Below, piece by piece: positions 1 to 9,650 of a stretch of 64,000 nucleotides of DNA. The notes below the pieces were generated by a model. That model was not told where the DNA came from. It did not search any database and saw only the letters and a program-made list of their open reading frames with translations. The position numbers and the translations under genes were made by a program. Source of the DNA: Sitta carolinensis (Eukaryota; Chordata; Aves; Passeriformes; Sittidae); contig JAVUNC010000004.1 in the NCBI GenBank assembly GCA_032173965.1, positions 59,457,501-59,521,500 of the forward strand, given 5' to 3'. How positions within the stretch are numbered: the first letter of the stretch is position 1; each line of letters starts with the position of its first letter.

Positions 1-1382
1 TGAGGTTGTCTAGACCTCAGGTGGCTGCCTGCTGATGTGTTGCTGAGCTGTGCTGCCATTATTGGAAGGGCTCTGCAGTGGTGTGCTCATGGCCAGCTGG
101 GTGCCCTAGTGCAGAGCCAGCCTGGGGCAGGGGCCGGCTGCACTGAGCCAAAACTAACACGCTCTGCTGGAACCCAGACAGCACTCATGGACAGAATGCA
201 GTCTCTGAGCAGTGGTGTGGGTGTCTGGACTGCTCACATGACCTGGCATGGCACCATGCCAAAGATCCTGGCATGTACCCACGTTGTTTCCCAGATAGTA
301 TGTCTTCCAAAAATCTGGAGCACCACAGGGTGTGATGCCAGTACACAGCACCTCCTTGGAGAGGCACTGGATCCAGCCCGGTGCTGGCCATGTTGGAGCA
401 GTCAAGTTGCTCTGTACCATGCTCCTCAAGAGCAGAATATTGTCCAGAAGAGCAAAATATTATCTGTGAGAAGAGTTCCAGTTCTCTGAGTTCTTACTCA
501 GCATCTAAGTGGGTGTGCATATATTCTGTGTTAATTCACAAACTGATTCAGAAGGCCATGACACTTTTTCTTGTTTTTTTGTAAATGTTTGATTCCTGAA
601 CTCAAACGATTAAATAAGTGTTGATTTCCAGCCTAAAGACTGCTTAACATCTAAGCCCAACAACCACAGAAACAAAAAATGTCGGAACTGAAATAAGAAC
701 CAGCTTACTATAAAAGAACTGTGTCTTACCATTTCTAAATTCCTGTTGTTCCTGGAGTCATGAAGTGATCAGTTATTTTTTACCCAAACATGTGGCATTG
801 GGATTACTCAGACTATAATAATTCAAAGCAAGTTGAAGTTATAGCTAATAGAGCTAAAGCCTTAAGTGCTTCCTATACATGATTCCAAGGTAAATGTGAA
901 TGCCTCTGTTACAAAAATGCATTTACCACGAATGAAGATCTGAATGGTGGCCACTCAGACAGAAGTGTTTAAACATGTTCATTATTATCCTTACAACATT
1001 TTTATCTAACTGAACATTTTATTTCTCCAATTTTCACTTTGCAGCTACAGAGAATACACATGATGGATATGAATTTTCTCCATTTGGCCAAGTGGCATTA
1101 TTATGTCCCTTTTTTGTAGCTTCTCACTTTTCTCTTCATGACACCATGCTATGCAGCAGCTGCCAAAATCAGTGTTGCATTTAGAGCACTGTGTTAAACA
1201 AGTCATTTGTTTCTCTTCAGTCATGAATACTGACAATTTAAATGGTAATAACTAGGCAATAGTGTACAGGCTTCTCTATCAAAAATTAAAATTCCTTGGA
1301 AAATGTTTGATATGGATAATACTGCTGAACTACAGAAATAAAAAAGAGAGGATAATATGGCTATTTGAGAAATGGTACTTAC
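1..1382 (-). other. NOX3 intron 3, partial, running off the left edge
   Basis: This segment lies downstream of the exon 3 donor on the minus strand and carries no further NOX-like exon that I can find. Positions 1 to about 480 are clearly richer in G and C than the rest of the intron and include GGGGCAGGGGCC-like runs. This may be an old mobile-element insertion, but I cannot name a family. The open frames there (for example 37-489 plus and 154-429 minus) show no recognisable domain. Confidence 0.7.
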
Positions 1383-1493
1383 AATGCTTGCTCCTCTTAA
1401 GAATGAAATAAGGTTTCTACAGACTGGTAACAGGATTAGCATGCAGTTAAAATTAAGGCACGTTGCAGAAGCTCTTGCCCAAGCCAGGGTTGA
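1383..1493 (-). CDS. NOX3: NOX3 coding exon 3 (second membrane helix)
   Basis: This 111-bp exon encodes 37 residues, from [18 protein letters not shown] to [13 protein letters not shown]. It has an acceptor ending gtacag and a GTAAGTACC donor. [16 protein letters not shown] is among the most conserved strings of the NOX1/2/3 group and forms the second transmembrane helix. SFLRG starts the cytosolic loop between helices 2 and 3. Reading past 1383 into the intron soon gives non-homologous sequence, so the exon end is real. No heme-ligating histidine is expected this early; the first pair would be in the next exon, which I could not find within 1-1382. Confidence 0.93.
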
Positions 1494-2503
1494 CTGTACA
1501 TACAACAGCATAAAGAAATTAAATTACAAGCTAGGTATAGGAAGAGCAAAGGAAAGAAAATATTATATTAATATAATACTCTTATATGGGAAAATTACTG
1601 TTGAAGCATGAAAAGTTTTATGAAGGAAGTAAATAAAATCAGACTACGAATACATTCTTCTTATGAAGCCCTGTAACAATCAAACTCATACTTACTCCCA
1701 GCATAATCCGTGTATAAATGTAGGCATTGTCATCTTCATACCAGTGGAAGGTATCAATAAACAAATAGAAGTTCAGCCCCAGCCACACCAGCTGCAAAGC
1801 AGAGAGGCTACAGATTAGTGACATTTACAGTATTTTTTCATGCATATAAAACTGGTTATGGTTATAGTTACAAGAGAATCTGAGAGATGTTTCAAAATCA
1901 GTGTGCAATGCAGTTCTTGATCGCAGATGATAGAAATCAAAAGTGCCTGCTGAAATGAGGCTATATTTTAGCAAATTCAGCGTTACTGTCCTACTCCCAG
2001 ATGCCCAGTAAAGGATATAAATGATGTTTATTGTGTCACGGTAAACTTGCTTTTAAGTACAGGCCTTAACCTGGTCTCTAAAAAGGAAATAAACACTAAA
2101 ATTAAAAAATCACATAAATGGAGGGAATTAAGAGCTAAGGAAATTCCTTACTCTGGTCCCTATACACAACTCACCAAACAGTCTGAAAATAAATCAAAAT
2201 ATAATTTCAATTAGAATTACAAACCCCTGCTCCCTTTATCTGAGGATGAAAGTAAATTGACTAAAAAAAATTAAAAATAAAACACTAAGACTTTAAATTG
2301 TTTTTAAGACTAGTTATAAAAAGGCTGCTGAATATTTTATAGCAAGTTTTACATTAAGCTCGGGAGTATTACTGTAAGCAAACCATAAAATGTCTTTTAA
2401 ACAAGCTTAAAATATTTATATATATACAATTAGATTTTTTAATGCTAAAAATACTCACTAATAACAGCACTGAGAGTTTTTCATTCAAAATCCAGCATCC
2501 CAT
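1383..2503 (-). CDS. NOX3: NADPH oxidase 3, 5' part (coding exons 1-3, spliced; gene continues off the left edge)
   Basis: This is the start of a membrane NADPH oxidase, an enzyme that moves electrons from NADPH through FAD and two hemes to oxygen to make superoxide. Three minus-strand exons (2459-2503, 1696-1791, 1383-1493) splice in phase 0 with donors GTGAGT, GTAAGT and GTAAGT and CAG acceptors, giving 84 of the roughly 570 residues expected for the family. The joined reading starts MGCWILNE, passes [13 protein letters not shown] and ends [13 protein letters not shown]. These are the amino end, first membrane helix, first loop and second helix of NOX proteins. FYLFIDTF followed by WYE is closer to NOX3 than to NOX2 (CYBB) or NOX1 as I recall them. 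The heme histidines and the FAD/NADPH domains must lie left of position 1. In mammals NOX3 acts in the inner ear and is needed for otoconia; the same role in birds is inferred. No frameshift or stop is seen, so the visible part looks functional. Confidence 0.88.
1494..1695 (-). other. NOX3 intron 2 (202 bp)
   Basis: Short GT-AG intron between exons 2 and 3, starting GTAAGTATG and ending gtacag when read on the minus strand. It is AT-rich and holds no repeat that I recognise. Confidence 0.9.
1696..1791 (-). CDS. NOX3: NOX3 coding exon 2 (first membrane helix and loop)
   Basis: This 96-bp exon encodes 32 residues starting [20 protein letters not shown] and ending YTRIMLG. It is preceded by a pyrimidine-rich acceptor (tctctgctttgcag) and followed by GTAAGTATG. 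The hydrophobic first half completes transmembrane helix 1. The acidic WYEDD stretch and the YTR motif belong to the first loop leading into helix 2. Phase is 0 on both sides, so it joins exons 1 and 3 cleanly. The IDTF.WYE signature is what points to NOX3 rather than NOX1 or NOX2. Confidence 0.92.
1792..2458 (-). other. NOX3 intron 1 (667 bp)
   Basis: GT-AG intron between exons 1 and 2, starting GTGAGTATT and ending gctttgcag on the minus strand. It is AT-rich with a short TA-rich stretch near 2415-2430. No other feature seen. Confidence 0.85.
2459..2503 (-). CDS. NOX3: NOX3 coding exon 1 (start codon to first donor)
   Basis: The exon encodes 15 residues, [15 protein letters not shown], then meets a GTGAGT donor at 2453-2458. 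The start was chosen because the peptide aligns without gaps to the NOX3 amino end. The ATG also has A at -3 and G at +4, a strong vertebrate start context. Human NOX3 has one extra Met before this one; here the preceding codon is AGG. The Gly of the human NEGLS motif is Lys in this sequence. The last residues begin the first transmembrane helix, which continues in exon 2. The exon is too short to be found by simple open-frame scanning and is easily missed by automatic annotation. Confidence 0.85.
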
Positions 2504-2650
2504 CCTGAGTGTTTCTTCCTATGCTAACAGCAGCTGTCTCTTGCCTTTTAATGTAACCCGAGTTCTCTGTCCATTCCTTGGGCTTTTCTACCAACTCCTT
2601 TTGTCTTTAGTTTTTAATAAGCACCTAGTGGGAGCATGAGTTCTCTCTAG
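2504..2650 (-). promoter_or_regulatory. Likely NOX3 5' leader and core promoter region
   Basis: This is the sequence directly upstream of the NOX3 start codon. A TATA-like CATTAAAAGG (2544-2553, minus strand) sits about 50 bp before the ATG, so a transcription start near 2515-2525 and a short leader are possible. There is no CpG island, which suits a narrowly expressed gene. A CAG lies just before GATG, so a non-coding 5' exon further upstream spliced to this exon cannot be excluded. Only position and the weak TATA-like match support the call. Confidence 0.3.
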
Positions 2651-3543
2651 GAATTTTCTAATTAAAGACTGTCTGACAAGAATAGATCACCTGAGTGACA
2701 TGTCTCATGATCTGTGTAAAGAAAATGCTGGTCATTGTCCAGTCCTTTTTCTCTCCAGAGTTATTTCTCAGCAAATGAGAGATGCTGTCATTAAATTGTC
2801 TTCTTGTACTAGCATGTATTTGGGTGGGGTTATTTTGCTTTGTTTTTGTCTTTTGAACAGGGTGCAACATTTCTTCATGATTTGTCTTTTAATTCAGTAG
2901 CAAAAGGCAGCATCCCTGATGTGTGTATAATATCAGTGTGTGTCTTGGTGAGGGCACTGCATTTACCCTTGGTTCCCCTTGCCAGAAGCTGTGCAAATTC
3001 TGCCTCTAGTAAACTCATTCTTTCTCTAGTAAAACCATTTCCTTAAGGCTTTCCTGACTTGCCTGTGAAGGAGACCTTTCTGTGACAAAATAACTGAAAA
3101 TTTCTGAAAGTTGAAATGCTATAAAGCTCAGCTAGTTTTCAAACCAGTGCTCATGGCCATTAGTATGAGTTAGCAGATTCATGAGAATGTTACAAATGCT
3201 TTGAATGTGAAAATTTACAAGGGATTTGCTTTGATCTTTTTTTTTTCCTTGGATGGTAAAATTAAGTAATACTTAATAAACTTTATGACAAGCCATGTGC
3301 AGTAATTGGCCAGTGTTTCATTATGTAGCTTGATATAGGCTGTCCCCACAACCACCCCCTTTATAGCAGCTTTGGTAGTGTAGGGGCTAACGAGATCTTG
3401 CTGTATTTTTCAGAGGTCAAAAGATGAGGAAATAAGGGAGAAGGAAAGAAGAATGTGCAGATGGTAAGGAGAAATACTAGTAAGGTCAGATGCCAATTTT
3501 AACTACTTAAAAAAAGAAAAAGGAGGGAGAGAAAATCCACTAT
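2651..3543. other. Upstream non-coding DNA, no feature recognised
   Basis: AT-rich single-copy-looking DNA upstream of NOX3. Short open frames at 2700-2900 and 2840-3046 (plus) have no domain or splice context. It may contain distal NOX3 control elements, but nothing specific can be named. Confidence 0.5.
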
Positions 3544-3782
3544 CTGGATTAGCTGTACTTCAAAGGGAAATGCAGCACTGCGATGTTCGGCTTTGAAGTT
3601 CAGCCGATCCAGACAGCAATTTTCTAAACTGAGTTAAAACTGGCATCTGAAATAGATTTTTTTTTCAGAGTACAGCAGATTCATATGCTGGTTTAGGCTC
3701 CAAAATTTGTCTGGATCAGCAGCTGTACTTCAAAGCAGCACATCTCAGTACAGCATTTGACTTTGAAGTGCATGTGGTCCAG
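3544..3782. repeat. Imperfect hairpin present in two tandem copies
   Basis: Copy 1 (3544-3612) has arms CTGGATTAGCTGTACTTCAA(AG) and CTTTGAAGTTCAGCCGATCC(AG), which pair at 19 of 22 positions around a loop of about 25 bases. Copy 2 (3711-3782) has the same design: CTGGATCAGCAGCTGTACTT(CAAAG) against CTTTGAAGTGCATGTGGTCC(AG), with a three-base gap in the pairing. The copies are direct repeats 167-170 bp apart. An old palindromic DNA transposon or a conserved low-copy palindromic repeat would fit; I cannot assign a family. Confidence 0.7.
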
Positions 3783-4904
3783 ATGCCAGTCCTCTTAAGG
3801 GAGACAATGAATCAACTGCACTTTAACTTTTGTCTGTTGAAACAGCTATGCTTTTTCTCATATATAACAGTAATGTGTGTGGTCTCAAGTATGGAATCTA
3901 TCTATAAAAACATAAAGTTAACAGAAAATCACTTTATTGCTTCATTTTGTACAAAGGAACTGGTCAACATAATTTTTTCATCCTGATTTGCTGTGATCTC
4001 AGCTGATTTCTAGTAGAAACTTTTCAGACAAGACTCAGGAAGGTACATTTTATTGATTAAGGATATAATGGTATTCCATTTTGTTATTGTTTTATCCTAC
4101 AACTGTCCTAAAAATACATAGAAAAAGGATTAAAAGGGGTTCATTCCAGCAGTTGGGTAGAAAACAGTGCTGGCCCTTGTGGGAGACAAGCATTAGTTTA
4201 AAAGGTCAGTTTTTGCATGGAAAGAGGTTTATGAGGTGCTGAATTCTTCCAAGTATCTCAGCATTAATGTCAATGTTTGTATCAATTACTGCTACAAACC
4301 TCAATCACAGTTAGTTCTATTCTACTTGACAGCAACCTCTATCTGAGATTTAGTAATTTTTTCAAAGTACTTTGAACAGTGCTTACCCTTTGCAAGACAA
4401 ATTAATTGAAGACTGCATACACATACCTATATATATTTAATTTTGCTAGGCTATACTATTTTTACTATTAGATATGCCTGCCTTGTTTCTCAAAGGCAAA
4501 ATCATTTCAGTTGGCTCTGACCTCTGCCCTAGCCCTTTCATAGTTTTCCTGTTGACTGTATGTCTGTTAGTAACATGGATTGACTTTATAAGCTTCACTT
4601 ACAGAGATGGATATAGGTAAACAAGTGATCCTGAGAGTCAGAGAGCTGTGAGTTTGCAGAACAGATGATGTCATTTAATTGCTGACTATATCAGAGGATA
4701 TGCTTTGTGTTAGACTGTACAAAGTGGTGGCACTGCTGTGTTCTCTAAGTTTTACGTTATCTTGGCTTAATATTTCCCAAAAATGTTCAAGAAGCGGAAG
4801 GCAGATTTGTCTCTGATGGCTGAAGAAGATGAACAATATATCAGATAAACCATCCACTTTTGTGAATAGAGAAACTGCTAAAGTTAACTAGAGATCAAAC
4901 CCTT

Positions 4905-4907
<3 letters not shown>
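3783..4907. other. Non-coding DNA, no feature recognised
   Basis: AT-rich, with no repeat family, exon or RNA gene that I can support. The open frame at 3768-3986 (plus) has no recognisable content. Confidence 0.5.
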
Positions 4908-4952
<45 letters not shown>

Positions 4953-4988
4953 TGTTTTCTTTGGGGTTCGTGGGAGGGGGTGTTGGGG
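4908..4988 (+). repeat. T40 homopolymer followed by a G-quadruplex motif
   Basis: Forty consecutive T run from 4908 to 4947. The plus strand then has GGGG-TTCGT-GGG-A-GGGGG-TGTT-GGGG at 4963-4988, four G runs with loops of 5, 1 and 4 bases. That meets the usual intramolecular quadruplex rule. Long T runs of this kind are length-unstable and often misread. No retroelement body is attached on either side, so the run is not clearly a reversed poly(A) tail. Confidence 0.8.
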
Positions 4989-6884
4989 TTTTGTTTGTTT
5001 GGTTTTTTTTTTCCTATGAAGACACCTTTGAGGGAATAGAGGCCAAGGTTAATTTTTGATTATTCTTTAGTGCTCTGCTTCTAGCCTTACAAAAGAATGC
5101 TGAATTTCCATAAACAGTGGCTGAGTGACTAGTAGCATTAAAAAACAGCTATATAATTTTTAGAGATTTTCTCATAGTGGGGCTTTATTTTTTATATTTA
5201 ACTGCCTCATTAATGTTAATGGATTTTTTTTTCTTTTATGAACTGCACTCACATTATGGATGGGGGAATGGTTTTGCAGTTTGAGAACATTCATAAAATC
5301 CTCAAAGCTCTAAAAGACTGATATAATTCCAGCCTTGTCAGTGACAGAGATTCAAAAATCATCAGATTGTTCTAAAATTTATGAAAGGAAAAAATAGAGA
5401 GTGTGCAGTTTGGGGGACAGTACTGAGACTTCAAGGGCATCTGGCTTCCCATTTACAGCTTTTTGACAGTAACAGTGCTTTTATTTTTTAATAAAATATT
5501 AAAAATCTTGGCCCTAAATGTGGGCTTGAGCAACAACAAAAAAATTCAGTTACCAAAACACTTGTGATGCAGCTGGCAGAATTAGTAGGGGTTTAGCAAG
5601 TACTGACTATATCCACAAATTCAGTCATTTGTCACAAGGCACAAAATTGAGAGAAAAACTTCTGTTTCTATCCAGAAAAGCAGAACAAACTTTCATAACC
5701 GCATTAAAAAGAAGAATAAAAGAGCTCTGGTTGTGGATCCAGCTTGTTTTGAACTTCATAAGCCAGTGCAATAAAAGAAGTTCCTGTTCCTCTGTTAGCA
5801 GACCTGATACACTGGCTGGAGTCACAGTGTACACTGGGGATGCATGCAGAGCCAAGAGCAGGAGTCAATAGCATGGCAAAGTGCAAAGGGTCTGGGATCA
5901 GAATCCAAAATCACGTTGGAGGCTAAAAGGGAGTTTGTCACTGACCAGTGTGGGAGCAACTATTGTTTCTGCCTAAAACAGGGCTCAGCATCCTGTTTGC
6001 AGACTCTGGCTCTTTCCTCAAGCCAATAGAAAAGTTTATCTAACAACTCTGTCTTGGGAGATGACCAGTTTCCAGCCAAAAAATATTAATATGTGAATCC
6101 AGATATTTTCTCTCTCAAGGGACTCTTTTATTGCCATGCTCACACTGTAATCAAAATACACTCAGGAGCAATATCAGATGTTCAAAAGCTATTTGTTTCA
6201 GTAAGTGCCAAAATCTCCCAGCTCTTGACTGTGCATCTCCAGAAATAAAGTATCATACCTTCCTAATTACATGTGCGAAACTCTAGTTTTCCCACAAGAG
6301 TTGTTTTACACCTTGGTAAAAGGAAGCAATCCTTCAAAGCAGCTGAAATCTTGTACAAATAGATGTGTCCACAGGTTACTCAGAAGAATTTTCCTCTTAG
6401 CTATTTTGTAGGAAGCAAACTGTGGAAAACAGTATAAGGATGAGTTGAGAAAAGGGAAGAACAAGGAGCAGAAGGAAAGAGATGATTAGCATCCATAATT
6501 CACCTCCCTCAGAGCTGGGGCGTCACCAACACAATGGAGAAGTTCTAGAGAGAGACTCCGTATGGGTATAAAAGGGTTGTTCAGGCTCCACATCAGCACA
6601 CAACCAATTCCTTAATACTACTGCACATATCTAATCCTCTCCATACTCTCTAGTGCTGGACAGATTAAGGATGAGACCTGGTGACAAAGGACATGGAAAA
6701 GCTGAGGAGCTCAGACCCTTTTTCACGTTATTTTTTCTGGTAAAACTGACTTTGAGTTTTTCCAGGCCCCTGAGGCAAGCTGAGAAGTCTAGAGTACAGA
6801 AGAGGTACTTTTGGTGAAGGAGAACCAGGTTAGGGAACATTTGACCAACTGGGCATATGTAAGTCTTTAGAACTTAACGGAACA
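4989..6884. other. Non-coding DNA with a promoter-like TATA segment near 6.57 kb
   Basis: Mostly unremarkable AT-rich DNA. Between 6515 and 6600 there is a denser piece: GGGGCGTCACC, then GGTATAAAAGGG (6565-6576), then GGCTCCACATCAGCAC about 25 bp later. That resembles a core promoter or the U3/R part of an LTR. A 49-codon open frame (6671-6817, plus) follows, with a hydrophobic run FFTLFFLVKL. No domain or splice signal makes it a gene. Confidence 0.3.
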
Positions 6885-7615
6885 CCCTCAAGAGTGCTGA
6901 CCTGGCTGGTGCCACTGTGAGAACACTCCCAGTCTTCTTTGAAAGGTCAAAGCCACTGGGCGAGCTCCTGAGGGCTGGAAGAGAGCAAGCATCACTTCTG
7001 TCTTCAAGAAGGGCAAGAAGGAGCATCTGGGGAACCTGAAGTGGTCAGCCTCAGCTCAGTCCCGAGGAAGATGATGGACAAATCTACCTGGGAGCTAATT
7101 TGAGACAAGATGGGAACAGTCAGCATGGTTTTATGACAAACTGGGCTACCATGTGTAAGATGTGTACTTACTGGAATGAGTTCACTCAGGGCCACAAAGA
7201 TTATTAAAGGCCTGGAGCATTTTTCATGAGGGGAAAAGCTGAGACACTTCAGCCTGGAGAAGGAACAGCAGACTCAGGGGGATCTTGTTAATATGTATAA
7301 ATACCTGATGGGAGGGTCCAAGTGAAACGACAGCAGACTATTCTCAGTGATATTCAGGATCAGAGGCAATGAGCCCAAACTGGAATACAGGAGGTTTTGT
7401 CTGAACAACAGGAAACTCTTACTGTGATGGTAATAGGCACAGATTGCCCAAAGAGGTTATGGAGTTCCCCTCCTTGGAGACACTCAAAAACCATCTGAAC
7501 ACAGCCCCAAGCAACCTTGTGTAGAGGACCCAGCTCTGAACTTTGAGAAGGAAGGTTGAACAGGGAGACCACTGGAAATCAGTGGTCTCTTCTAATGTCA
7601 GATATTTTGTATGGC
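6885..7615 (+). mobile_element. CR1 LINE, truncated and internally deleted
   Basis: CR1 non-LTR retrotransposon remnant, reverse-transcriptase sense on plus. The left part (about 6885-7190) matches the early reverse-transcriptase region, with CTGGAAGAGAGCAAGC, CTTCAAGAAGGGCAAGAAGG and AGTCAGCATGG. At about 7190 it jumps to the CR1 3' end: GGCCTGGAGCATTTTTCATG, CAGCCTGGAGAAGG, GGAGGTTTTGTCTGAACAAC, TTGCCCAAAGAGG and ACACTCAAAAACCATCTG. By my recall roughly a kilobase of the normal element is missing between them. Stops and frameshifts throughout; inactive. The terminal octamer tail is badly worn. Confidence 0.88.
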
Positions 7616-9303
7616 TGAATTTTCCATTTCGTTTACCAGAACAAAGTGAAGGGAGCATTCCGAAGTTTCTTACCCTAGACTATGTGCATATTTAATTTAA
7701 CTAAATTAATTTGTCTTTTGTTAAAATTTTCATGAAGAAGTTATTAGATTAGTCTGATTTTATTTCTGGCTTTAATTCAGAACTTTGTGAACTCATTAGC
7801 AGTCCGTTTTTATGAGGAGGATATGTTTTGGAGTGCTAGATTGAGTATTTTCACTGGAATAATTTATGTCATTTTTGGTTGATGCGGTGTTAAATTTTTC
7901 TCTGGACACACCAAAAATAGTAAGGACACATAGGTAGACTTTAAGAGACTTCATATACCCTTAAAATGAGTAACAATGACACAAATAAATACTTCAGATG
8001 TATTAATATAAGGACTTGTATATAGAGGTGTATTTTTATGACTGTGTGCTACAAATAATTTTTCAAAAAACACATCATCATGCAAATTCCTTATTTGCAT
8101 AGTAGAAAAATTACCAGAGTTGATAAAATGGTATGTTATCTGAACGGTTTTCAGTGAGTGATTTCTCCTCATTTAGACTTTATATTCTTTCCTAAATTCA
8201 TTCTGAGATTATTATTAAACCCTATTTCATATTAAATTAAAAATGAAATACAGTTTGCCCAGCATAGGAGCATTAAAAGGTCACTCCTATGTACTCCTTA
8301 GTGTCAGCAATCATATGCACATGCAGGAAGAGTAACAATACGTGCAACCTTTCCAGACGGCTGTTCACAAGCATGCACAGAACAGAGGTCAAGAGCTAAG
8401 AGTTCACCTAGTTGAAAGCATTTTTCTAGGATGTTCAAAGTGGAAATTGTATTTTAAAGTAATTACAGCCCATCATTTTTAACACTGCAGTATAGCAACA
8501 TATAAAAGCATAAGCTATAAGTGTTCTGGACTTATTTCTCTGCCACTAAAATGTTATTTGTTTCTATTACCTGAAATTCAAATAAATTGGTGGCACTGTC
8601 TATAAAGTAGCTCTCTGTTGTGGGAAGAAGCCATGAAGAGGCACAGGTGGGGTGAGTAATGAGGATTGAATACATGAAGAAGAGGTGAAGAAAAATGAAT
8701 AAAGACAAAATGGGAGGATGACGTATTTAAAAAGTACTTTAATAATTTAAGCAACAGTGTGAGTGAAGGTTTCCAATTGACTTTCTCCTTTCAACATTTC
8801 CTCCCCAAATATTTCTCCCCTATACTAAATCTATTCTAAAAGCAGTGTTTTTGCACCTAAGAAGAATTAGTCCTGTGCCAGACTTCTGCAACATCTCATG
8901 CCAACGGGCCAATAGGTAAGAAGCCTTGCAATTTGTGGCACATTTGATTTAAGTTGTTGTGGACAAAGAAATGGATGAAGTTTTAGGATAAAGCCCTTAG
9001 TGTTTGCACATGTTTAAATCATCTCATAATTTGGTCCTTGCATTTAAATTGTGAGTGGTTCCTTCTAGTAAGACCCTAATTTCATTCATTTGCACTTGGA
9101 GTAATTCCTAATCAATGGGGACATAAGGCTAAGCATGGAAAAGGAAGCAGCAGACCAGCTCAGGCTCTTTTTTTATCTCCCTTCCCCTTTGGATGTGGTG
9201 TGGGGACTTCTTCCTCCCATCTACAGCACAGGCAGGCTGGCCCCCTGCCATGCTTTATTAAGAAAGCAGCACCAGCAGCAAGCTCAGCTCCCATCTGAGC
9301 TCA
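7616..9303. other. Non-coding DNA, no feature recognised
   Basis: AT-rich to about 9.1 kb, then more GC-rich towards the minisatellite. No exon or named repeat seen. Confidence 0.5.
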
Positions 9304-9650
9304 GCCCATGGCTTCACCCCATAGCCCTGTCCCCATAGCCCTGGCCCCATGGCCCTGGCCCCATAGCCCTGGCCCCATGGCTTCACCCCATAGCCCTGGC
9401 CCCATAGTCCCTGTCCCCATAGCCCTGGCCCCATGGCCTCCCCCATGGCTTCACCCCATAGCCCTGGCCCCATAGTCCTGTCCCCATGGCCCTGGCCCCA
9501 TAGCCCTGGCCCCATAGCCCTGGCCCCATGGCCTCCCCCATGGCTTCACCCCATAGCCCTGGCCCCATAGTCCTGTCCCCATGGCCCTGGCCCCATAGCC
9601 CTGGCCCCATAGCCCTGGCCCCATGGCCCTGGCCCCATGGCCTCGCCACA
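9304..9650. repeat. GC-rich minisatellite, 14-bp unit CATAGCCCTGGCCC
   Basis: About 25 copies of a 14-bp unit, CATAGCCCTGGCCC, with CATGG, TCCTGTCC and GGCTTCACCCC variants. The variants form a higher-order pattern: the GGCTTCACCCC marker recurs at about 9312, 9381, 9449 and 9544, spaced 69, 68 and 95 bp. The last two blocks are near-identical and the 95-bp one differs by two inserted 14-mers. The minus strand reads as runs of GGGG and GGG separated by 2-4 bases, a strong quadruplex pattern. Because 14 is not a multiple of 3, all three minus frames stay open and give artefactual Gly/Trp/Met-rich peptides. Confidence 0.95.

Noticed and set aside
1221..1511. A 96-codon single-exon frame over NOX3 exon 3
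   Set aside because: Only 1383-1493 is NOX-like; the rest crosses the splice donor into intron 3 and upstream of the acceptor.
1639..1824. A 61-codon frame starting [11 protein letters not shown] over NOX3 exon 2
   Set aside because: The leader is intron 1 sequence ending in the acceptor CAG, and the tail is intron 2. The true start codon is in exon 1 at 2501-2503.
1383..2503. Identity as NOX1 or CYBB (NOX2)
   Set aside because: Exon 3 is near-identical across the group, but exon 1 MGCWILNE and exon 2 [11 protein letters not shown] fit NOX3 best. Kept as a residual doubt in the confidence.
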